A stretch of 64,000 nt of DNA from Candidatus Bathyarchaeota archaeon (lineage in GTDB: Archaea > Thermoproteota > Bathyarchaeia > TCS64), in NCBI GenBank assembly GCA_026394265.1, contig JAPKYO010000066.1, forward strand, positions 1 through 64,000, given 5' to 3'. Made by a program: the position numbers and the translations under genes. Positions 60,422 to 64,000 of the stretch are shown piece by piece (the stretch's first letter is position 1; the number at the start of each line of letters is the position of its first letter). A model generated the notes under the pieces. The model was not told the origin of the DNA, searched no databases, and saw only the letters and a list, made by a program, of their open reading frames with translations.

Positions 60422-61354
60422 TTACTTACTCATCTCAAGCATGCGCTGGATCGGCTTCAGCGCCCTGAGCCGCAGATCCTCGGGGACCTTGACGACTGGC
60501 TTCTCGTCCCTCAGCGCCTCGTAGGTATTCTGGAGGGTTATCCGCTTCATCGTGGGGCACTCAAGGTTTGAGTCGGCGGGTAGGATGGTTTTGCCGGGTA
60601 TCTCTCGGCGCAGCCTCTCGGCCATACCTATCTCGGTGGCGATTATGAAGGTCTTCGCCGTGGACTCCTTGCACCGCTTGTACATTCCACCCGTTGAGAG
60701 GACGAAGTCGGCCCTATCCTGAAGCTCGGGTTCACACTCGGGGTGGACCAGAAGCTCCGCATCCGGGTGCCGCCTCTTCAACTCCATCGCCTTCTCGCCC
60801 TTCCCGAGCAGGCGGTGGGTGTTACAGAACCCGTGCGCGGGCGCCGGGATGAGCTTGACGTCTGGGACCCTCTTGGAGACGTAGTAGCCGAGGTTCCAGT
60901 CCGGGCCAAAGATGACCTCCTTCGCTCCTAGCTTCTCAACTATCGGGGCGGCGTTCGCCGAGGTGCATACGACGTCGCACTCGGCCTTTGCCTCGGCGAG
61001 GGTGTTCACGTAGAGGACGACGGGGACTCCGGGGTGAGCCTTCTTGATGCCTAGCAGCGTCTTTACGGGAAGCTGCGCCGCCATAGGGCAGCATGCGCGC
61101 GTGTTCGGCAGCAGCACCTTCTTCCCGGGGTTGAGGATGCTCGCCGTCTCAGCCATGAAGTCGACGCCGCAGAAGACTATGATGTCGGCCTCGACCCCCT
61201 GAGCCTTCCTGCACAATTCGAGGCTGTCCCCGATGAGGTCGGCTATCCCCTGTATCTCGGGTATCTGGTAGTTGTGGACGAGTAGGACGGCGTTCTTCTC
61301 CTCCTTCAACTCCTTAATCTTTAACTGCAGTTCCTTCGTCTCTTCCACGTTCAA
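60422..61354 (-). CDS. nadA: Quinolinate synthase
   Basis: 310 residues. Makes quinolinate from iminoaspartate and dihydroxyacetone phosphate using a [4Fe-4S] cluster. The three cluster Cys are in NTRACCPMAAQL, CDVVCTSANAAPI and NLECPTMKRITL. VHNYQIPEIQGIADLIGDS opens the first of three repeats, and VHPECEPELQDRADFVLSTG the third. Its TTG start overlaps the nadC stop by four bases (TTGA). Aspartate dehydrogenase or oxidase (nadX/nadB) is not in the window. Confidence 0.96.
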   Translation of the reverse strand: MNVEETKELQLKIKELKEEKNAVLLVHNYQIPEIQGIADLIGDSLELCRKAQGVEADIIVFCGVDFMAETASILNPGKKVLLPNTRACCPMAAQLPVKTLLGIKKAHPGVPVVLYVNTLAEAKAECDVVCTSANAAPIVEKLGAKEVIFGPDWNLGYYVSKRVPDVKLIPAPAHGFCNTHRLLGKGEKAMELKRRHPDAELLVHPECEPELQDRADFVLSTGGMYKRCKESTAKTFIIATEIGMAERLRREIPGKTILPADSNLECPTMKRITLQNTYEALRDEKPVVKVPEDLRLRALKPIQRMLEMSK

Positions 61355-62244
61355 GCGTTCATGCCTCTGTTCATTCTTATCTCGAGTTTTACGTCGAGGG
61401 CCTTCACCGAGTGGGTGAGGCTGCCGAGGGAGACGACGTCGACGCCCGATGAGGCGTACTCGGCGGCATTCTCGGGGGTTATTCCGCCTGAGGCCTCGAA
61501 CAGCCTGCCTTCACACAGACCCTTGGACCGTAGAGCAGCGAGAACCTCTCTGATCTTCGATGGATTCATGTTGTCTAACATGATTATGTCCGCCCCCGCG
61601 AGCGCGGCTTCCTCAGCCTGGGCGTAGTCTCGGACCTCGACCTCGATCTTCTTCGTGAAGCTGACCCGCTCCCGTGCGAGGCGTATGGCCTCGGTAACGC
61701 TCGGGAGGAGTTCGAGGTGGTTATCCTTGATGAGGACGCAGTCGTCGAGCCTTAGGCGGTGCGTGTCTCCCCCGCCGAGTTCGACGGCCTTCTTCTCCAG
61801 GTTCCTCAAGCCGGGGTGAGTCTTCCTCGTCGCGGCGACTCGAGTCTTTGGGTTTGCGCTCCGGGCGCTCCTCACCGTTGTTGCGGTGGCTGTCGCTATG
61901 CCGGACATGTGGGAGACTATGTTCAGGGCGACGCGTTCACCCGCCAGCAACGCCCTCGCCGGGCCCTCGATCTCAAGCAGGTGTTTCTTCGCCTCGACAC
62001 TCGCGCCGTCGAGGGCACGCTGTTTGACATCACACCCGAGAAGGGTGAAGATAGCCGCCGCCTCTTCGAGCCCAGCCGCTACGCCGGGCTCCCTGAAGAA
62101 GAGCCTGGCCTCTGCGCGCTGTTCACGCCGTATGAGGGCATCGGATGTTATATCACCGTAGCCCAAGTCCTCGGAAAGGAACCCCCTGACAAGCTCCTCC
62201 GCAATTGGGTTCCGCTCCACCTTTTTCCCGTCCATAGTAGTCAA
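61351..62244 (-). CDS. nadC: Nicotinate-nucleotide pyrophosphorylase
   Basis: 297 residues. Quinolinate phosphoribosyltransferase: DLGYGDITSDALI near the start, VAATRKTHPGLRNLEKKAVE and GGGDTHRLRLDDCVLIKDNH as the PRPP/quinolinate site, and MLDNMNPSKIREVLAALRSK, FEASGGITPENAAEYASSGV and DVVSLGSLTHSVKALD in the barrel. It makes nicotinate mononucleotide in NAD synthesis. First gene of nadC-nadA, with a TATA box upstream. Confidence 0.96.
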   Translation of the reverse strand: MTTMDGKKVERNPIAEELVRGFLSEDLGYGDITSDALIRREQRAEARLFFREPGVAAGLEEAAAIFTLLGCDVKQRALDGASVEAKKHLLEIEGPARALLAGERVALNIVSHMSGIATATATTVRSARSANPKTRVAATRKTHPGLRNLEKKAVELGGGDTHRLRLDDCVLIKDNHLELLPSVTEAIRLARERVSFTKKIEVEVRDYAQAEEAALAGADIIMLDNMNPSKIREVLAALRSKGLCEGRLFEASGGITPENAAEYASSGVDVVSLGSLTHSVKALDVKLEIRMNRGMNA

Positions 62245-62281
62245 CCTTTGGAGGGGTTTCTCTACTTCAACGGTGAAGACG

Positions 62282-62290
62282 ATTTAAAGG
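62282..62290 (-). promoter_or_regulatory. TATA box of nadC
   Basis: On the minus strand CCTTTAAATC lies about 40 bases before the nadC ATG, suggesting a short leader. Confidence 0.5.
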
Positions 62291-62339
62291 TTTCCACGCT
62301 TTATTGGGGGTTAAACGGGGAAACAATGCATCTCCGAAG

Positions 62340-62349
62340 CCTTTTATCC
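62340..62349 (+). promoter_or_regulatory. TATA box of the Lin0512-family gene
   Basis: CCTTTTATCC lies 23-32 bases before the ATG at 62372, the spacing of a leaderless transcript. With the nadC box it forms a divergent promoter. Confidence 0.5.
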
Positions 62350-62371
62350 GGTTCATCACCCGTATCCCGCC

Positions 62372-62761
62372 ATGGACTACAGGCGCTACCTAGTTGAAGC
62401 GGGGACAGGGATCGATCTCCACGGCGAGGACGCGACGAAGGCGGCCCAGAGGGCGGTCAAGGACGCGATAAGCCACAGCAGCCTGGTCGGGCTGAGCCAG
62501 CTGTTCAAGATCGAGAGCTTCTCGGAGATGGAGGACGCATTGATGGTTGATGTCACGATCGCGGCCCCCGACCCGGAGAAGGTGGACGGCGAGAAGGTGC
62601 TCTCCACGCTCCCCGAGGGGAAGAGGAGGATACGCATCGTGAAGGGCGGGCTCAAGTTCCCCGATGAGTCCACGAAGGATGAGGCGAAGACCCACCCGAT
62701 CGTGATGGTCAACGCCGTCATCGTGGTGCTCGTTGACGTGGATAAGGTGCCTAGGAAGTAG
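62372..62761 (+). CDS. Lin0512-family protein
   Basis: 129 residues. The conserved opening YLVEAGTGIDLHGEDATKAA and RAVKDAISHSSLVGLSQLF, a central VDVTIAAPDPEKVDGEKVLS and the late THPIVMVNAVIVVLVDV match this family, which forms a small alpha/beta barrel-like oligomer related to the chorismate-mutase-type fold. The function is not known. It is divergent from nadC and convergent with the zinc-ribbon gene, with only five bases between their ends. Confidence 0.85.
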   Translation: MDYRRYLVEAGTGIDLHGEDATKAAQRAVKDAISHSSLVGLSQLFKIESFSEMEDALMVDVTIAAPDPEKVDGEKVLSTLPEGKRRIRIVKGGLKFPDESTKDEAKTHPIVMVNAVIVVLVDVDKVPRK

Positions 62762-62766
62762 GGGGC

Positions 62767-63120
62767 TTAGAGCTCCTTACCGCACTTCGTGCAGAACTTG
62801 GCGTATCTCGTGTTCTCTTTTCCACAAACCCTGCAGAATACGGGGCCAGTCTTCTCCTTCACCGACGTTTTCGCCGTGTTGACGCCCTTCTCGACCTCGC
62901 TAGCGACCTCACGGAACGTCTCCTGAACGATCTTGACGCCGTCGTCTATCGCCCTCGATGCCTTCTGGAGGGCTACATCCATCTCCAGTCTCCAGTGTGG
63001 GTCGGATGCCCAGGGTATGGATACGCCTTCCTTGATCCCTTTCTCGGTTCTCACGCCGCACTTGGGGCAGAAGTTTGTCTCAGCATCCAGTTCCTTGCTA
63101 CAGTTTGAACAATATGTCAT
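62767..63120 (-). CDS. Double zinc-ribbon protein
   Basis: 117 residues. Zinc ribbons at both ends: YCSNCSKELDAETNFCPKCG (residues 3-22) and FCRVCGKENTRYAKFCTKCG (about 95-114), joined by a helical coiled-coil-like region (DVALQKASRAIDDGVKIVQE and VASEVEKGVNTAKTSVKEK). No membrane helix. It is probably a scaffold or nucleic-acid-associated factor; no specific role can be read. ATG start. Confidence 0.85.
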   Translation of the reverse strand: MTYCSNCSKELDAETNFCPKCGVRTEKGIKEGVSIPWASDPHWRLEMDVALQKASRAIDDGVKIVQETFREVASEVEKGVNTAKTSVKEKTGPVFCRVCGKENTRYAKFCTKCGKEL

Positions 63121-63186
63121 GGACTTACACCTAATCCTCGCTTGGGAACTAGTGCTCTTTAATCTTTCCGAGCCAGGCTAGGGAGA

Positions 63187-63996
63187 CTACTTGGCGGCGT
63201 CTATCCTCTCCATGATCGCCTGGATGGTGAGCGGGCTGTTGTCCCACGCACCCATGTTGATCAACGCCACCCCATCTGGCACGTTCGAGGCGTAAACCAG
63301 ATCGGGTACGTCACACTGGCTGTGTATAGCATCAGCGCTAATGCTCGCGGAGTAGAACAGAATCTTCTCGACGCCCCCGGCGAGGAGTTCCCGGATCCTC
63401 GGCGCGGGCTTCGGCTCCTTGAACTCCGTCCAGGCGACGCCGATGTTCTCAGTCACGTAGCCATCCTCGACGAAGGCACGCATGATGCTCTCCTCGAACG
63501 CCTTCTCCTGCTGCGTCTCCGCGGCGAACTCTTTATCCCATTCGTCAGGCTGGCCGTGGCCGACGAGCAGTATGCCCACCTTCTTCTTCGGCGTCCCCTG
63601 GAGCACCGCGTTGGCGCGGTCGACGAACATCCTGTGCATCAACGTGGAGTCCCAGAGGGGCTTCGTGAATGCGACTGATGCGCCGTACTCCTCGACGTGG
63701 AGCGCCTCGACCATCTTCTCCCCCTCGAGCGTGTGGTTTGACTGCGTCACGAAGACCTCGGCGAGTACAATCCTGCTCGCCCCCTCGTTTAGTGCCTGTA
63801 TCACGGCGACGTCTGGGCGGGGATTGTAGTCGAGGAAACTAAGATAGAGGCGCGTCGACTCGTCGCCGCGGCGCCTGTACTCCTGCTCGATCTCCTTGAG
63901 TCTGAGCACGTGAAGCATGTAGTGGTCGCTCTTCCCCACTCTGAGGTAGCGGTTTCTGAGGTTGTATAGGAAGAGTGGGCGCAGTAGCCACGGCAT
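63187..63996 (-). CDS. Chelatase-like (CbiX/ferrochelatase fold) protein, partial at the edge
   Basis: At least 269 residues; the frame reaches the window end, so the true N-terminus may lie beyond it. The C-terminal half has chelatase-type motifs: KKVGILLVGHGQPDEWDKEF carries the conserved G-H-G, and the helical VEKILFYSASISADAIHSQC resembles the second lobe of CbiX/ferrochelatase. The first half has a similar lobe (RIVLAEVFVTQSNHTLEGEK), where a His is also in place. It may insert a metal into a tetrapyrrole; the metal and ring are unknown. Confidence 0.7.
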   Translation of the reverse strand: MPWLLRPLFLYNLRNRYLRVGKSDHYMLHVLRLKEIEQEYRRRGDESTRLYLSFLDYNPRPDVAVIQALNEGASRIVLAEVFVTQSNHTLEGEKMVEALHVEEYGASVAFTKPLWDSTLMHRMFVDRANAVLQGTPKKKVGILLVGHGQPDEWDKEFAAETQQEKAFEESIMRAFVEDGYVTENIGVAWTEFKEPKPAPRIRELLAGGVEKILFYSASISADAIHSQCDVPDLVYASNVPDGVALINMGAWDNSPLTIQAIMERIDAAK

Positions 63997-64000
63997 GAAG

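Overview
The window looks like the chromosome of an uncultured TACK-type archaeon, possibly Bathyarchaeia-like. The assignment rests on gene content: archaeal AspRS, Pth2, Alba, a NusA-like KH protein, a FilR1-type regulator, and an ESCRT-III/CdvB plus CdvC (Vps4) cluster. TATA boxes close to start codons and frequent TTG/GTG starts fit. No rRNA, intact tRNA or CRISPR array was seen, so the placement is inference.

Layout. 0-5.4 kb holds unfamiliar genes that look element-like: a small HTH gene bracketed by a 30-bp inverted repeat, coiled-coil and membrane proteins, and phased CGATCA repeats. 5.5-34 kb is a mosaic of mostly single-gene transcription units separated by a dispersed two-module intergenic repeat and by GCGCGC-rich stretches. 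It includes secreted or membrane proteins, a cupin, an orphan substrate-binding protein, an ATC-hydrolase-like protein, DhaK-DhaL, a GyrI-like protein, a 1,700-residue secreted beta-propeller protein next to a FilR1-type regulator, an agmatinase-family enzyme, and a membrane acyltransferase followed by an acyl-CoA ligase with one in-frame TAG. 28.9-33 kb is a decay hotspot where small gene families (a winged-helix protein, a 94-aa protein, a 99-aa protein) each appear as one intact copy plus broken remnants.

33.2-46.5 kb contains a 2,165-residue sensor kinase (REC, 4 PAS, 8 GAF, HisKA, HATPase) and a cell-division/ESCRT-type cluster: two CdvB-like proteins, a MIT-AAA CdvC/Vps4 ATPase, a small membrane-hairpin protein and two further membrane proteins. 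The small hairpin protein has a paralogue divergent from the giant kinase, which ties the two loci together. 46.6-54 kb has two acetyltransferase-fold genes, several tiny zinc-finger genes, a methyltransferase and a shattered histone-deacetylase-family pseudogene.

54.3-64 kb is a compact, GC-richer housekeeping block: a duplicated ferritin-like protein, Alba - NusA-like - AspRS - Pth2, a molybdopterin oxidoreductase, endonuclease III, NadC-NadA with a gamma-carbonic-anhydrase-like protein (de novo NAD synthesis), a Lin0512-family protein, a zinc-ribbon protein and a chelatase-like protein running to the window edge.
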